From Brevundimonas intermedia (GTDB taxonomy: Bacteria > Pseudomonadota > Alphaproteobacteria > Caulobacterales > Caulobacteraceae): DNA of 64,000 nt. The position numbers and the translations under genes were made by a program. Location: the NCBI RefSeq assembly GCF_027922165.1, contig NZ_BSFD01000005.1:106938-170937 (forward strand), read 5' to 3'. Shown here piece after piece: positions 18,621-28,599 of the stretch (position 1 is its first letter; every line of letters begins with the position of its first letter). Under the pieces are notes generated by a model. The model saw only the letters and a program-made list of their open reading frames with translations. It had not been told where the DNA came from and did no database searches.

Positions 18621-19892
18621 TCAGTTTGTCGTGACGGCGCCGATGGGGGGCGTCGTGGGCGCGGGCTGGCCCTGAGTCTGGCCCTGGGTTTGGCCCTGGG
18701 TCTGGACCTGAGCCTGGGCTTGGGTCGCCCGGTCAGCCTGGATCTGGAGCTGACGGCGCGCCTGCTCGTCCGCCACCTGACGGGCGGCGTCCTCGGCGCG
18801 GCGGTTCAGTTGCGTCAGGGGCGTGACGACGGCCGGCAGGACGCCGCCGTGTTCGCCGTTCAGATAGACGTCGAAGGCCGCCGGATCCGACACGTCGATG
18901 ACGGCGCTGAGGCCCAGGGGCGCGCGCCAGGCCTCGCCGGCCGCCATCTGGCGCGCGAACAGGGCCTGCCCGTCGGCCAGACGCACGACCAGGGCGCCGG
19001 CCTTCTTGGCCTGGATCACCACCTGCGAGGCGGTGGCGGGGGCGCCATAGACGGCGCCGCGGGGATTGAAGGCTTTCTGCACCGGGGCGTTGTTCGCCGC
19101 CGCCGTGGCCGCGATCACCGCCGGGTCATTGGGGTCGATCCCGGTCAGCTGGGCCTCGAGCCCCGGCGTAATATAGAGGGCCGGCGTGGTCTGGTCGGGC
19201 GGCGCGGCGCGGGGCGCGCTCAGGTCGATCAGCCCGTCCTGGCCGGGCACGGCGCCCAGGGACCAGCTTTCGGGCACGGTCGCGATATCCGACGGCTGGG
19301 GCGCCCGCATCAGATTGACGCGCTGGAAGATGTTCCAGCCGATGACGGCCAGGGCCACCACGGCGATCCCGGCGATGATGCGCGGCGAATGGCGTTTGAC
19401 GTCCTCGAAGGCCACGCCGATCGGCGCCTTCAAAGGCGCCGAGGTGTCGGGGCTTTCACGCTTGAACCGTTCGACGGCCAGCTGTTCGTCCAGACCCAGG
19501 GCCGTCGCATAGCCGCGCACATAGCCGATGGCGAAGACGCGGGACGGCAGGGACGACCAGTCGTTCTGTTCCAAAGCGATCAGGAAACGGGTGTGAACCT
19601 TGGTCTCGGCCGCCAGGTCTGCCAGGGACTTGCCCGACTGCTCGCGCGCGCGACGCAGGCCGTCGCCCAGAGTCGCGGACTCCGCGATGGAGGGCGTGAC
19701 GTCCTTCCAGTCGGGATGTGCCTTGAACTCTTCGGGGGCGTGCCCCGCATCCAGCGCCATGACGCCTGACCCCACACTCGGAACGGCCTGAATCCGCCCC
19801 GTACTCGAAACGGACCCGTCGGTTAGCATGTCTTCGTGACCGGACGCGCCTCCCCCCGGAGGCCGTCCTGATGCGTCCTGTGGATAAACCAT
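18621..19892 (-). CDS. RodZ-like helix-turn-helix membrane protein (DUF4115-like)
   Basis: Predicted single-pass inner-membrane protein of 423 aa with the RodZ layout: cytoplasmic helix-turn-helix at about residues 75-140 (LGDGLRRAREQSGKSLADLA ... RFLIALEQNDWSSLPSRVFAIGYVRGY), a transmembrane helix (IIAGIAVVALAVIGWNIF), and a periplasmic domain with VVIQAKKAGALVVRLADGQ and RAPLGLSAVIDVSDPAAFDVYLNG, typical of the C-terminal domain. RodZ couples MreB to the wall synthesis machinery; that role is inferred. The extreme C-terminus is a Gln/Thr/Gly repeat. The start is uncertain: ATGs exist at residues 1, 21 and 44. Confidence 0.78.
   Translation of the reverse strand: MVYPQDASGRPPGGGASGHEDMLTDGSVSSTGRIQAVPSVGSGVMALDAGHAPEEFKAHPDWKDVTPSIAESATLGDGLRRAREQSGKSLADLAAETKVHTRFLIALEQNDWSSLPSRVFAIGYVRGYATALGLDEQLAVERFKRESPDTSAPLKAPIGVAFEDVKRHSPRIIAGIAVVALAVIGWNIFQRVNLMRAPQPSDIATVPESWSLGAVPGQDGLIDLSAPRAAPPDQTTPALYITPGLEAQLTGIDPNDPAVIAATAAANNAPVQKAFNPRGAVYGAPATASQVVIQAKKAGALVVRLADGQALFARQMAAGEAWRAPLGLSAVIDVSDPAAFDVYLNGEHGGVLPAVVTPLTQLNRRAEDAARQVADEQARRQLQIQADRATQAQAQVQTQGQTQGQTQGQPAPTTPPIGAVTTN
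18660..18725. repeat. Short tandem repeat encoding a QTQGQTQG tail
   Basis: Repeated CTGGGTCTGGCC-like units inside the 3' end of the RodZ-like gene encode VQTQGQTQGQTQGQPAP. Repeat number may vary between strains by slippage without breaking the frame when units of 12 bp change. Confidence 0.6.
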
Positions 19893-19944
19893 AATCCCTG
19901 TCCCATCAACGGCGATTCCCTGAACGGGACGCGCGCGGCGATCG

Positions 19945-22203
19945 TCAGACGGACACGTTCAACTTTCGCGCCAGGGATTCGATCTCGTTACGGACGGAGC
20001 CGGTGGACAGGTTCAGCAGATTGTTCAGCCCACGGCGGGCGGCCGTCAGGTCGGCGGACAGGATCATCCGCTTGACCGGGCCGACTCCGCCGGCCGGGGC
20101 CGACAGGCGGGTAAAGCCCAATGTGATCAGGGCGAAAGCTTCCAGCGGGCGGCCCGCCAGCTCGCCGCAGATCGACACCGGCGTGCCTGTGTCGGCGCAG
20201 GCTTTCTGGATCGACTGCAGGGCGCGCAGGGTCGGGGGCGACAGGGGATCGTAGCGGTCCGAGACCAGCGGATTGGTCCGGTCGGCGGCGTACATGTACT
20301 GGAACAGGTCGTTGGTGCCGATCGAGACGAAGTCGGTCAGAGGCAGAAGCGCGTCCAGATGCCACAGCAGCGACGGGCATTCGACCATGGCCCCGACCCG
20401 CAGCAGGGCGGGCAAGGCGCGGCCGCGTCGCTTGGCCCAGGCGCATTCGACCTCGACCAGTTCGCGCGCGGCGCGGAACTCGTCCACCGTGGCGATCATC
20501 GGGAACATGACGCGCAGCTCGCGGCCCGCCGCCGCCGTCAGCAGGGCGCGCAGTTGCATCCGCAACAACGACGGCCGGTCGAGACCCAGACGGATGGCGC
20601 GGCGGCCCAGGGCCGGGTTCTCCTCCCGCTCGGCCTCCAGATAGGGCAGGACCTTGTCGCCGCCGATGTCCAGGGTCCGGAAGGTGACGGGCCGGTCGCC
20701 GGCGGCGTCCAGCACCAGCTTGTACAGGGCCGTCTGGGCGTCCAGCCGGGGCAGCTCGTCCGAGACCATGAACTGGAACTCGGTGCGGAACAGGCCGATG
20801 CCTTCGGCCCCCGTCTCGTTCAGGTTCTCCAGGTCCACCGCCAGACCGGCGTTGGTCAGCAGGCTGATGCGCTGGCCGTCCAGGGTGACGGCGGGGGTGT
20901 CGCGCAGCTGGGCGAACTGGGCCTGACGCTGATCGCGCACGGCCATCCGCGACTGGACCGCCTCGATCATGTCGGGGCGGGGACGCAGATAGGCCTCGCC
21001 CGTCTCGCCGTCGGCGATGACGACGTCGCCTTCCGACAGCCGGTCGCGCAGGCCCATCAGGCGGCCGACGCAGGGAATCTGAAGCGCGCGGGCGACGATG
21101 GCGGCGTGGCTTGCGGCCGAGCCTTCTTCCAGCAACAGGCCCTTCAGCTTGTCGCGCGGATATTCCAGCAGGTCGGCGGGCCCCAGGTTACGCGCGACCA
21201 GAATGGCGTCGTCGGGCAGTTCGCGCTCGCCCGGCTTGTCGCCCGCCAGCACCCGCAGCAGCCGGTTTGCCAGGTCCTCGAAATCGTGCAGCCGTTCGCG
21301 GATATAGGGGTCGCGGGCCTGGGCGAAGCGGGCGCGGTGCTCGTTGCGGACCCGGTCCACCGCCGCCTCGGCCGTGAGGCCGTTGCGGACCGCCTCTTCC
21401 AGCGACCGGTTCCAGCCCCGGTCGTCGGCGAACATCCGATAGGTCTCCAGCACCTCGAACGAGGGTCCGGCCAGGCCCTGGCCCTTGTCCAGCATGGCGT
21501 CCAGGCCGGTCTTCAGCGAGGCCAGGGCCAGCTTCAGCCGCGCCTCCTCCATCGCCGGGTCTTCGGACAGGAGCTTTTCGGGCGGCAGCGGGGCTTCGTG
21601 CAGGACCACATGACCGACCGCCAGACCGTCGCCGAACTTCTGGCCCTTCAGCCGTTCCGGGCGATGAGGGGCCAGTTCGACGTCGCGCAGTTCGTCCTGG
21701 TCCAGCAGTTCGCCGGAGGACACCGTCTCGGACAGGACCATGGCGATGGTCTGGATGTCCTCGACCTCTTCCTCGTCATACCGCCGCTCGGTGCGGTTCT
21801 GGACGACCAGAACGCCGATGGCCCGGCCGCCGCGCAGCAGGGGGGCGCCGAGGAAGGCGTGATAGGGGTCTTCGCCCGTTTCCGGCCGGTAGGAGAAGGA
21901 GGGGTGCGACGGCGCGTCCGACAGACTGATCGGCTGGGCCATGCGGGCCACTTCGCCGACCAGACCCTCGCCGGGGCGAAGGCGGGTGTTGTGGACGGCG
22001 GCGGGGTTCAGGCCCTCGGTGGCGAACAGCTCCAGCTCGCCCGAGCCGCGGCGCAGATAGATGGAGCAGACCTCGGCGACCATGGACCGGGCGATGATCC
22101 GCACCACCATGTTCAGGCGGTCCTGAGCCGGGGTCGCGCCCGCACCGGCCCCGCCCAGAGCCTCGCGGATCTGGCGCAGGAGGATCCGAGGTCCCCTGGT
22201 CAT
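19945..22203 (-). CDS. ptsP: Phosphoenolpyruvate-protein phosphotransferase of the nitrogen PTS (EI-Ntr)
   Basis: Cytosolic enzyme that takes phosphate from PEP and passes it to NPr, signalling carbon/nitrogen status. Order: N-terminal GAF domain (about residues 15-160), EI N-terminal domain with the phosphohistidine loop EEGSAASHAAIVARAL (His366), then the PEP-binding TIM barrel with GLFRTEFQFM, SIGTNDLFQYM and VSICGELAGRP. With ATG 22203 the length is 752 aa, typical for PtsP; an earlier ATG pair exists 21 bp upstream. It directly follows lysC on the same strand. Confidence 0.95.
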   Translation of the reverse strand: MTRGPRILLRQIREALGGAGAGATPAQDRLNMVVRIIARSMVAEVCSIYLRRGSGELELFATEGLNPAAVHNTRLRPGEGLVGEVARMAQPISLSDAPSHPSFSYRPETGEDPYHAFLGAPLLRGGRAIGVLVVQNRTERRYDEEEVEDIQTIAMVLSETVSSGELLDQDELRDVELAPHRPERLKGQKFGDGLAVGHVVLHEAPLPPEKLLSEDPAMEEARLKLALASLKTGLDAMLDKGQGLAGPSFEVLETYRMFADDRGWNRSLEEAVRNGLTAEAAVDRVRNEHRARFAQARDPYIRERLHDFEDLANRLLRVLAGDKPGERELPDDAILVARNLGPADLLEYPRDKLKGLLLEEGSAASHAAIVARALQIPCVGRLMGLRDRLSEGDVVIADGETGEAYLRPRPDMIEAVQSRMAVRDQRQAQFAQLRDTPAVTLDGQRISLLTNAGLAVDLENLNETGAEGIGLFRTEFQFMVSDELPRLDAQTALYKLVLDAAGDRPVTFRTLDIGGDKVLPYLEAEREENPALGRRAIRLGLDRPSLLRMQLRALLTAAAGRELRVMFPMIATVDEFRAARELVEVECAWAKRRGRALPALLRVGAMVECPSLLWHLDALLPLTDFVSIGTNDLFQYMYAADRTNPLVSDRYDPLSPPTLRALQSIQKACADTGTPVSICGELAGRPLEAFALITLGFTRLSAPAGGVGPVKRMILSADLTAARRGLNNLLNLSTGSVRNEIESLARKLNVSV

Positions 22204-22265
22204 CGCGCCGCCTGCCGGCATCATGGCTCCCGCGCTGTGGCGCCGAGGCGCCGGTTCACATCATC

Positions 22266-23555
22266 CTATATCGCGTCCAGCCCGTAAGCCGAATGCAATG
22301 CGCGCACGGCCAGTTCGGCGTACGCCGCGTCGATCAGGACGCTGATCTTGATTTCCGAGGTCGAGATGGCCTGGAACTTGACGCCCTTGTCGGCCAGGGC
22401 CTTGAACATGGTCTGGGCCACGCCGGCGTGGCTGCGCATGCCGACCCCGACGACGGACACCTTGGCGACGTCCTCGTCGATCCGGATTTCCTCGAAGCCC
22501 AGCTGATCCTGGCCCGCCGTCATCAGCTCGGCGGCGCGTACGGCGTCGCGGCGGCCGGTCGTGAAGGTCAGGTTGACCGTATTGGCGGTGCGGGCCTGGC
22601 TCTGGACGATCATGTCCACATTGACGTTGGCCTCGGCCAGGCGGGTGAAGACGTCGGCGGGGGCGTCCACGCGGTCGGACAGGCCCAGCAGGGTGATGCG
22701 GGCTTCGTCACGGCTCATGGTCACACCGGACACGATGCGTTTTTCCACGATCTCCTCCTCGTCGCAGATCAGGGTTCCGCCCTTGTCGGGCATTTGGCCG
22801 GACTCGTCCGGTTCGATGAAGCTGGACAGAACCCGCACAGGCACCTGTTTGGCCATGGCGAGTTCGACCGAACGGGTCTGCAGCACCTTGGCCCCCAATG
22901 AGGCCATTTCCAGCATCTCCTCATAGGAGACCTTGGCCAGGCGCCGGGCGCGGCTCTCGATGCGCGGGTCGGTCGTATAGACGCCGTCCACGTCGGTATA
23001 GATGTCGCAAGGGCAGGACAGGGCCGCCGCAACGGCCACCGCCGAGGTGTCGGAGCCGCCCCGGCCCAGGGTGGTGATCTTGCCCTCGGGCGTGACGCCC
23101 TGGAAGCCGGGGACGATGGCGATCTCGCCGGCGTCGACGGCGGCGCCCAGTTTTTCGCCGGGGATGTCGATGATCCGGGCGCGGGCGTGGGCGTCGTCGG
23201 TGACGATCGGCACTTGCCAGCCCATCCACGACCGGGCGTTCAGCCCCATGTTGCGCAGGGTGATGGCCAGAAGCCCGGCCGTCACCTGTTCGCCGGAGGC
23301 GACCACGACGTCATATTCGTCGTCGCTGAGCGGCAGGCCCGCGGCGGCCGGGCCGGCGCCGTCGGTCCAGGCGACCAGTTCATTGGTCTTGCCGGCCATG
23401 GCCGAGACCACGACGGCGATCTTCTTGCCCGAGGCGGCCTCGGCGGCGACGATCCGCGCCGCGCGTCGGATCCGTTCGAGGTCGCCCATCGAGGTGCCGC
23501 CGAACTTCATCACCAGTCTCGTGGTGTCGGATCGTGAAGAATCGGGCCGCGTCAT
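22266..23555 (-). CDS. lysC: Aspartate kinase
   Basis: Phosphorylates aspartate, the first step to lysine, threonine, methionine and diaminopimelate. The product of 429 aa shows the kinase core (LVMKFGGTSMGDLERIRRAA; TLGRGGSDTSAVAVAAAL; CDIYTDVDGVYTTDPRI) and two C-terminal ACT domains beginning near RITLLGLSDRVDAPADVF and KVSVVGVGMRSHAGVA for feedback regulation. It is upstream of ptsP, a pairing common in alphaproteobacteria, and divergent from ubiG with a 55-bp gap that must hold both promoters. Confidence 0.96.
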   Translation of the reverse strand: MTRPDSSRSDTTRLVMKFGGTSMGDLERIRRAARIVAAEAASGKKIAVVVSAMAGKTNELVAWTDGAGPAAAGLPLSDDEYDVVVASGEQVTAGLLAITLRNMGLNARSWMGWQVPIVTDDAHARARIIDIPGEKLGAAVDAGEIAIVPGFQGVTPEGKITTLGRGGSDTSAVAVAAALSCPCDIYTDVDGVYTTDPRIESRARRLAKVSYEEMLEMASLGAKVLQTRSVELAMAKQVPVRVLSSFIEPDESGQMPDKGGTLICDEEEIVEKRIVSGVTMSRDEARITLLGLSDRVDAPADVFTRLAEANVNVDMIVQSQARTANTVNLTFTTGRRDAVRAAELMTAGQDQLGFEEIRIDEDVAKVSVVGVGMRSHAGVAQTMFKALADKGVKFQAISTSEIKISVLIDAAYAELAVRALHSAYGLDAI

Positions 23556-23610
23556 CGTGGCGTTCCGCCCCCTGCTTGCGTGAAAGGGCGCGAAGGTTCA
23601 TCCCTCGCGC

Positions 23611-24429
23611 ATGACCGCTTCTAGCGACGCCGCACCGTCTCGCCTACCCCGCGAAGGGCATGGTTTTCCGCAAAATTCGTCCGAAGGCGCATTTGGCGCA
23701 TCGATCGACCCGGCCGATGTGGCCCGCTTCTCCGCCCAGGCGGCCGAATGGTGGGATGCGCACGGGCCGTTCGCACCCCTGCACCGGTTCAATCCCGCGC
23801 GGCTGGCCTTGATCCGCGAGCAGTTGTGCGCCCGGCTGGGCCGGGATCCGAAGGTACGGCGGCCGTTCGAGGGGCTGACGCTTCTGGACGTCGGCTGTGG
23901 CGGCGGGCTGATCGCCGAGCCGATGCGGCGGATGGGCTTTAGCGTCACCGCCATCGACGCCTCGTCCGAGAATATCGGCACGGCGCGGGCTCACGCCGAG
24001 ATGGTGGGGCTGGACATCGCCTATCGCGCCGCCACCGTCGAACAGATCGAGGCGGAAGGGGCGGGGCCGTTCGATGTGGTCCTGACCATGGAGGTGATCG
24101 AGCATGTCGCCGATCCTGAAGCCTTCGTGCGCGCCTGTTCGCGGCTGGTCCGGCCGGGCGGGGTGATGATGGTCGCCACCCTGAACCGCACGCTGAAGTC
24201 GCTGGCCCTGGGCAAGGTGGCGGCGGAATATATCCTGCGCTGGGTGCCCGCCGGGACTCACGACTGGCGCCAGTTCCTGAAGCCCGACGAGATCCGGACG
24301 ATGCTGGCCGCCGAGCCGGTGACGGTCGAGGGGCCGTATGGGCTGAACTATGACCCGCTGACCGACCGCTGGAGCCAGAGCGACGACGCGGGGATCAACT
24401 ATATGATGGTCGCGACCCGGGCGGCTTAA
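23611..24429 (+). CDS. ubiG: Ubiquinone biosynthesis 3-O-methyltransferase UbiG
   Basis: SAM-dependent O-methyltransferase acting on both O-methylation steps of ubiquinone synthesis. The family opening [30 protein letters not shown] is followed by the SAM site [19 protein letters not shown], then [13 protein letters not shown] and the C-terminal [10 protein letters not shown]. The length of 272 aa includes about 30 extra N-terminal residues ([16 protein letters not shown]) not typical for UbiG, so the start could lie further downstream. Confidence 0.94.
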   Translation: MTASSDAAPSRLPREGHGFPQNSSEGAFGASIDPADVARFSAQAAEWWDAHGPFAPLHRFNPARLALIREQLCARLGRDPKVRRPFEGLTLLDVGCGGGLIAEPMRRMGFSVTAIDASSENIGTARAHAEMVGLDIAYRAATVEQIEAEGAGPFDVVLTMEVIEHVADPEAFVRACSRLVRPGGVMMVATLNRTLKSLALGKVAAEYILRWVPAGTHDWRQFLKPDEIRTMLAAEPVTVEGPYGLNYDPLTDRWSQSDDAGINYMMVATRAA

Positions 24430-24433
24430 CGGA

Positions 24434-24598
24434 TCTCCCTCCCCCTGCGGGGGAGGGGCGTCGCGCAGCGACGGGGTGGGGGCGGCCAGGCACGGGCGCA
24501 CCGTTCTGAACTTGGCTTGATTTGTGATGTGTCGCCCTGCCGCCCCACCCGGCTCCGGCTACGCCTCCGCCCCCCTCCCCCGCAGGGGGAGGGAGAGG
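24434..24598. repeat. Dispersed G/C-rich repeat, family A copy 2
   Basis: Same element as at 8224: TCTCCCTCCCCCTGCGGGGG...GTCGCGCAGCGACGGGGTGG at the left, and GCCCCACCCGGCTCCGGC ... CCCTCCCCCGCAGGGGGAGG at the right. It fills the gap between the convergent genes ubiG and the OPT transporter and could act as a bidirectional terminator. Confidence 0.87.
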
Positions 24599-24605
24599 TA
24601 TTGTG

Positions 24606-26672
24606 TCACACCGCCTTGGCGCGGCTCCGGGTCCAGGCGTAGAGGCCGAACACCGCGACGGCGAAGCCGATGATCCCCGCCAGCATGGCCGGCCAGGTCG
24701 AGCCTTCGGGCAGCATGGCGAACGGCGCGTCGTCGCGCGTGGCCACGATCACCCCGGCGGTGAAGACGCCGAACAGGCTCTCGCCCACGATCAGGCCCGA
24801 GGCCAGCAGGACGCCCATGCGGCGCGCCACGTCGGCGTAACGGGTGCTGGACACGGCCTTGTCATAGATCCAGCCGCAGACGGCGCCGATGACCAGCATG
24901 GTCGTGACGGCGGCGGGCAGGTAGAAGCCGATGCCGACAGCCAGCGGCGGCAGCTTGACCTTGCCGTTCGAGGCCTTGGACACGACAACGTCCAGCACGA
25001 TGATGATCACGCCGATCACGGCGCCCAGCCCGATCAGGTCCCAGCGCAGATCGCCGCCGATGACGCCGCGCGCCAGGGCCGAGATCAGGGTGGCCTGGGG
25101 CGCCGCCAGGGTCTTGGCGCCCTCGACGATGGCGGGCGGGCCGCCTTCGAAGCCGAAGGCCTGGTTCAACAGGTTCAGGATCAGCGGAATGACGACGGCT
25201 CCGGCGCCGACGCCGACGATCAGGGCGACCTGCTGCCGCCAGGGCGTGGCCTCGACCAGTTGGCCGGTCTTCAGGTCCTGAAGATTGTCGTTGGCGATGA
25301 CGGCGACGGCGAAGACGACGGCGGTCACGATCAATGCGAAGGCGATGATCGACGGATCGGCCGGCACGCCCGCGATGGCCATGACGCCCAGCATCAGCAG
25401 CGAGGCGATCACGACCGCCAGGATGCCGACCCCCGAGACCGGGCTGTTCGACGAGCCGATCAGGCCGGCCATATAGCCGCAGATGGCCGCGACGGCGAAA
25501 CCGATCAGAACGACATAGACCAGGCCGCCGATGACCAGCAGCGGGGTCGATCCCGCCAGGGCCGGGGCGCTCTGGGCGAACCAGGCCAAGAGGCCGGCGA
25601 TGCCGATCAGGCAGACCACCGAAATCCCGCCGACCAGTTTGATGGGCAGATCCTGTTCGGTGCGTTCCAGCACCTCGCCGTGGGCGCGCTTGGCGTTGGC
25701 GGCCAGGGCCGAGGTCAGGCCGCCGATGAGCGGGCCGGCCAGTTTAATCAGGGTCCAGATGGCGGCGACGCCGATGACGCCGGCGCCCATGAATCGGACC
25801 TCGCGGCTCCAGACCTTTGACGCCAGTTCTTCGGCCGATACGCCGGCCGGCAGGGTGGAGGCGATGGAGGGAATCCCGTGCGCCGTCAGCCAGGCGATGG
25901 TGTCAGGGCTGGTCAGGATCGGTACGGCGATCGCCCAGGCCAGGATCAGGCCGAACAGCTGGGCCAGGCCCACGGTCAGGCCGATCAGATGCCCCGCGCC
26001 GAGAAGCGCGAACTGCATGCCGAAGCCCATGCCGGTGGCCCCGCCGCCCAGGGCGGCCGGAAGCTTGAAGAATTTCGCGGCCTCGCCGGCGAAGACTCGA
26101 CCCGCGACCAGCAGGGCGTAGCCGGCCGAGACCACGGCGCCGGCGACCACGATCCACAGGCCGGACTTGTTCTCGCGCACCGCGCTCTCGGTCTGTTCGG
26201 CCCCGCGCGAGCCGACCTTCAGCACCTCGGCGGCGGCGACGCCCTCGGGGTAGGGCAGACCGCCGTTGGTCACCAGGGCGCGGCGTAGCGGGATGGAGAA
26301 GGTCACGCCCAGAACGCCGCCCAGGATGCAGATGGCCACGGACTGCCAGAAGGGAAACTCCAGCCACCAGCCGATCATCACCAGGCCGGGCAGGACGAAG
26401 ATGATCGAGCTCATGGCCCCGCCGACCGAGGCCACGGTCTGGACGGTCATGTTCTCCCAGATGGTCGAGGTGCGGAAGGCCCGCAGCACCGCCATCGAGA
26501 TCACCGCCGCCGGAATGGCCGAGGCGAAGGTCAGGCCGACCAGCAGGCCCAGATAGGTGTTGGCGGCGGTGAAGATCACCGCCAGCAGACAGCCCAGCAC
26601 AAGGGCGCGAAGGGTCAGTTCAAGCCGGCCCTTTTGGGCAGGGCTTTGGGGCGCAGCGGCGGCGTCAGTCAT
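24606..26672 (-). CDS. OPT family oligopeptide transporter
   Basis: Large integral membrane protein of 688 aa with about 16 hydrophobic segments. N-terminal AANTYLGLLVGLTFASAIPAAVISMAVLRAF and GGLPYPEGVAAAEVLKVG match the bacterial OPT family (oligopeptide or metal-chelate uptake). The internal QDLKTGQLVEATPWRQQVALIVG is also a hallmark of these proteins. The ATG at 26672 (MTDAAAAPQSPAQ) is preferred to one 39 bp upstream. Probably monocistronic; its 3' end abuts the family A repeat. Confidence 0.92.
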   Translation of the reverse strand: MTDAAAAPQSPAQKGRLELTLRALVLGCLLAVIFTAANTYLGLLVGLTFASAIPAAVISMAVLRAFRTSTIWENMTVQTVASVGGAMSSIIFVLPGLVMIGWWLEFPFWQSVAICILGGVLGVTFSIPLRRALVTNGGLPYPEGVAAAEVLKVGSRGAEQTESAVRENKSGLWIVVAGAVVSAGYALLVAGRVFAGEAAKFFKLPAALGGGATGMGFGMQFALLGAGHLIGLTVGLAQLFGLILAWAIAVPILTSPDTIAWLTAHGIPSIASTLPAGVSAEELASKVWSREVRFMGAGVIGVAAIWTLIKLAGPLIGGLTSALAANAKRAHGEVLERTEQDLPIKLVGGISVVCLIGIAGLLAWFAQSAPALAGSTPLLVIGGLVYVVLIGFAVAAICGYMAGLIGSSNSPVSGVGILAVVIASLLMLGVMAIAGVPADPSIIAFALIVTAVVFAVAVIANDNLQDLKTGQLVEATPWRQQVALIVGVGAGAVVIPLILNLLNQAFGFEGGPPAIVEGAKTLAAPQATLISALARGVIGGDLRWDLIGLGAVIGVIIIVLDVVVSKASNGKVKLPPLAVGIGFYLPAAVTTMLVIGAVCGWIYDKAVSSTRYADVARRMGVLLASGLIVGESLFGVFTAGVIVATRDDAPFAMLPEGSTWPAMLAGIIGFAVAVFGLYAWTRSRAKAV

Positions 26673-26749
26673 CGAGATCGGTTCCCACGTTCGACGCGGA
26701 CGTAAGCCCATAACGCCGCCTGCGGCAACCGGTCACGCCCAAGTCACGA

Positions 26750-27532
26750 TCAGGCGGGGAGGGGGTGAAGTCCGCGGAACCGCCGTCGCGCCCGGCGAAC
26801 CAGGCCGGGCGAGGCCACCGTCACCCGATAGACTCCCGCCATGACCAGGGCCGTCAGGGCCCAGGACAGCAGGATGTCCGACAGGAAATGCCCCCCGAAG
26901 GCCAGCCGGTTCATCGACAGGGCGAAGGCGTAGACGACGGCGACAGGCAGGACGACCGGCCGCCATTTCGCCGGCGTCAGCACCAGCAGGACTCCGACCA
27001 TCCAGGCCGCGCTGGACCCCTCGCCCGAGACGAAGGAACAGTTGGACTGGCAGCCGTCGCTGATCACCCAGACGGGGCTGAAGGCGGCGTCGCCGCCGAA
27101 CTGGTCGATCTGGATGGGGCGAGCGCGTCCCCACAGACCCTTCAGCACCAGATTGACCACCAGGCCCGGCCCGATCGCCAGGGCGGCCAGCGTAAAGACC
27201 GCGCGCCGCGCCGCGGCGCCGAGAGACCGTCGATGAAGGGCGCGCCACGCCAGCCGTCCGATCACGGCCAGAAGCAGCAGGGCGAGCACGACTGTGGAGC
27301 TTTTGCGCAGCGCCTTCAGAAGGGGATTGTCGGCCAGGAAGAAGCCGGCGTCAGGTCGGTAGAAGAGGCGGCTGACGGCGATATCGACGCCGGGGAAGGT
27401 CAGGAAATAGACGCTGATCGCCAGAACGGCCGTCGCCGCCAGAATCGCGGCGTCGTCGCGCGTCAGACCGGCCGAACGGATCAGGTTCGGGATGCGGAAG
27501 CCGGGCCGGCCGATGATGATCGATTGAGACAC
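26750..27532 (-). CDS. PAP2-family membrane phosphatase
   Basis: Phosphatidic-acid-phosphatase-type protein of 260 aa with about six membrane helices. The three-part active site is KGLWGRARP (motif 1), CSFVSGEGSSA (motif 2, where the usual SGH is SGEG) and NRLAFGGHFLSDI (motif 3 with the catalytic His). The SGEG variant occurs in lipid A 1-phosphatase-like members, so envelope lipid dephosphorylation at the periplasmic face is plausible, but undecaprenyl pyrophosphate or other lipid phosphates cannot be excluded. Divergent from mutM. Confidence 0.85.
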   Translation of the reverse strand: MSQSIIIGRPGFRIPNLIRSAGLTRDDAAILAATAVLAISVYFLTFPGVDIAVSRLFYRPDAGFFLADNPLLKALRKSSTVVLALLLLAVIGRLAWRALHRRSLGAAARRAVFTLAALAIGPGLVVNLVLKGLWGRARPIQIDQFGGDAAFSPVWVISDGCQSNCSFVSGEGSSAAWMVGVLLVLTPAKWRPVVLPVAVVYAFALSMNRLAFGGHFLSDILLSWALTALVMAGVYRVTVASPGLVRRARRRFRGLHPLPA

Positions 27533-27671
27533 ATTCCCCCCGGACTGCTCGCAGCGTGCATGACAGACCGGGGTGTCGCTCCAGCGTCGGTTCGAACAAT
27601 GTTTTCCGACGATTGTCGCGGAGGCGGACGATCCGCTTGGCCCGGCCGTGTCGAGGCGCTAGGACCGGCCC

Positions 27672-28550
27672 ATGCCTGAACTTCCCGAGGTCGAAACCGT
27701 CCGACGCGGCCTGACGCCGGTGCTGGCGGGCGCGCGCCTGTCGCGGGTGCGGATCAACCGGCCCGACCTGCGTTTTCCGTTCCCGGAGCGATTTGTTGAA
27801 CGGCTGGAGGGGGCGACGGTCGAGCGGATCGACCGCCGCGCCAAATATCTGCTGGCGCCCCTGTCGACGGGCGAGACCTGGGTCACCCATCTGGGCATGA
27901 CCGGCCGCTTTACCCTGGACGGAACCCTGCTGGGCGAGTTCGAGGAGGCCGCCCCCATCGCCGGCAAGCACGAGCATTTCAGCGGCTGCGCCGTGCGCGA
28001 CGGCGCCGCCACCCGCATCGGCTACGCCGACGCCCGCCGGTTCGGCTTCATGGGCCTGATCCGCACCGATCAGGTCGAGACCCATCCCTGGTTCGCCGGC
28101 CTGGGGCCCGAGCCGCTCGGCAACAGCTTTTCCGGCGCGCATCTGGTCGAGGCCTTCGCCGGCAAGACACAGAACATCAAGGTCTCCCTGCTGGACCAGC
28201 GGATCGTCGCCGGCCTGGGCAATATCTATGTCTGCGAGGCGCTTTACCGCGCCCGGATCTCGCCCCTGGTCGCGGCCGGGTCGGTGTCGAAGGCGCGGCT
28301 GGAAACCCTGGCCTCGGTCGTCCGCGACGTGCTGAACGACGCCATCGCCGCCGGCGGATCGACCCTGAAGGACTTCGCCAACGCCGAGGGCGGCCAGGGC
28401 TATTTCCAGCACCGGTTCGACGTCTACGGCCGCGAGGACGAGCCGTGTCGCGGCGAGTCTGCGAAGGCGGGGGGCTGCACGGGGACGGTCGCCCGCATCG
28501 TTCAGGGTGGACGGTCGACCTTCTACTGCCCGTCCTGCCAGAGGAAGTAG
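27672..28550 (+). CDS. mutM: Formamidopyrimidine-DNA glycosylase (Fpg/MutM)
   Basis: Base-excision repair bifunctional glycosylase/AP lyase removing 8-oxoguanine. It starts MPELPEVETVRRGL with the catalytic Pro2 and Glu3; the helix-two-turn-helix region reads LLDQRIVAGLGNIYVCEALYRARISP. The C-terminal zinc finger uses CRGESAKAGGC and FYCPSCQRK. At 292 aa it is slightly longer than the E. coli enzyme (269 aa). The following gene begins 50 bp later. Confidence 0.96.
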   Translation: MPELPEVETVRRGLTPVLAGARLSRVRINRPDLRFPFPERFVERLEGATVERIDRRAKYLLAPLSTGETWVTHLGMTGRFTLDGTLLGEFEEAAPIAGKHEHFSGCAVRDGAATRIGYADARRFGFMGLIRTDQVETHPWFAGLGPEPLGNSFSGAHLVEAFAGKTQNIKVSLLDQRIVAGLGNIYVCEALYRARISPLVAAGSVSKARLETLASVVRDVLNDAIAAGGSTLKDFANAEGGQGYFQHRFDVYGREDEPCRGESAKAGGCTGTVARIVQGGRSTFYCPSCQRK

Positions 28551-28599
28551 GCGGGGTTTAGGCCTTCATCTCGCCGTTGGTTTCGTGTCAGATCGCCGC

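Noticed and set aside
27590..27604. LexA-like GTTC-N7-GTTT between the PAP2 gene and mutM
   Set aside because: One mismatch to the alphaproteobacterial GTTC-N7-GTTC box, and neither neighbour is a classic SOS gene; chance similarity is likely.
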